From positions 1 to 50,835 of the forward strand of contig JARNMJ010000030.1 of the NCBI GenBank assembly GCA_029432795.1: DNA of 50,835 nt, written 5' to 3'. This document shows, in pieces, positions 50,766 to 50,835 of the stretch (the stretch's first letter is position 1; each line of letters opens with the position of its first letter). This DNA is from Pontiellaceae bacterium B12219 (GTDB taxonomy: Bacteria > Verrucomicrobiota > Kiritimatiellia > Kiritimatiellales > Pontiellaceae). Below the pieces are notes generated by a model that was given only the letters and a program-made list of their open reading frames with translations, was not told where the DNA came from and made no database searches. The translations under genes were made by a program, and so were the position numbers.

Positions 50766-50835
50766 TTCAGATTTAAGATATCTGTGACAGACTGGATCAG
50801 TCTTAACGGATTGGACTTATGGCGACTCGACTTAA

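Overview
This 50.8 kb stretch looks like chromosome of a marine, polysaccharide-degrading member of the Planctomycetes-Verrucomicrobia-Chlamydiae group, most likely Kiritimatiellota (Pontiella-like). The placement is inferred from gene content: a very large secreted sulfatase, a PEP-CTERM protein, a V-type ATPase operon with the Chlamydia gene order (E, DUF2764, A, B, D, I, K), and a type II secretion operon with an unusual secretin. No rRNA, tRNA or CRISPR array was found.

Layout. 1-9145: three consecutive secreted proteins on the + strand (a C-terminal fragment, a 1101-residue beta-repeat protein and a 1729-residue sulfatase) that end in the same ~120-residue C-terminal domain; a truncated esterase-like leader ORF lies between the second and third. 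9248-10306: PEP-CTERM protein. 10406-11020 (-): Mn-type superoxide dismutase. 11224-14829: tyrA-aroA-cmk-plsC. 14928-15050 (-): tiny basic protein. 15226-18028: Phd/VapC-type toxin-antitoxin pair overlapping recQ. 18118-20857: DEAD-box helicase, RNase HI, a DUF6172-like protein, and a pseudouridine synthase with a changed catalytic residue. 20937-22916 (-): purM and a NIF3 protein. 23296-23631: rubredoxin-like protein. 23766-30964 (-): V-ATPase operon. 31074-33050 (-): recA followed by an M28 peptidase lipoprotein. 33273-34883: SulP transporter. 34951-37539 (-): PPK2 kinase, two paralogous lipoproteins, a Dabb-domain lipoprotein. 37786-50131: an 11-gene type II secretion operon in the order G-H-I-J-K-L-M-D-(C-like)-E-F. 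50203-50835: a decayed IS481-type transposase and other mobile-element debris.

The strongest unexplained signal is a short palindrome, TTCCA-N5-TGGAA. By eye there are 23 exact copies, three more with one changed base (TTCCA-N5-CGGAA), and at least a dozen other near matches. About 0.05 exact copies would be expected for ten fixed bases in a window this size. Copies lie between genes, beside terminators and promoters, and inside genes in all three reading frames, where they spell F-Q-x-L-E, S-N-x-W-(K/N) or P-x-x-G. None was seen in recA, atpA or atpB. It behaves like a highly iterated nucleotide-level element (compare HIP1 in cyanobacteria or DNA uptake sequences), not like a conventional operator.

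The second notable item is the secretin at 42776-46807, 1343 residues long, with about nine tandem ring-type N-domains ahead of the pore domain where a normal GspD has four. It suggests a greatly lengthened periplasmic channel. The same window encodes candidate cargo, the sulfatase and its neighbours with the shared C-terminal domain, so the domain may be an export or surface-anchoring signal. That link is inference.
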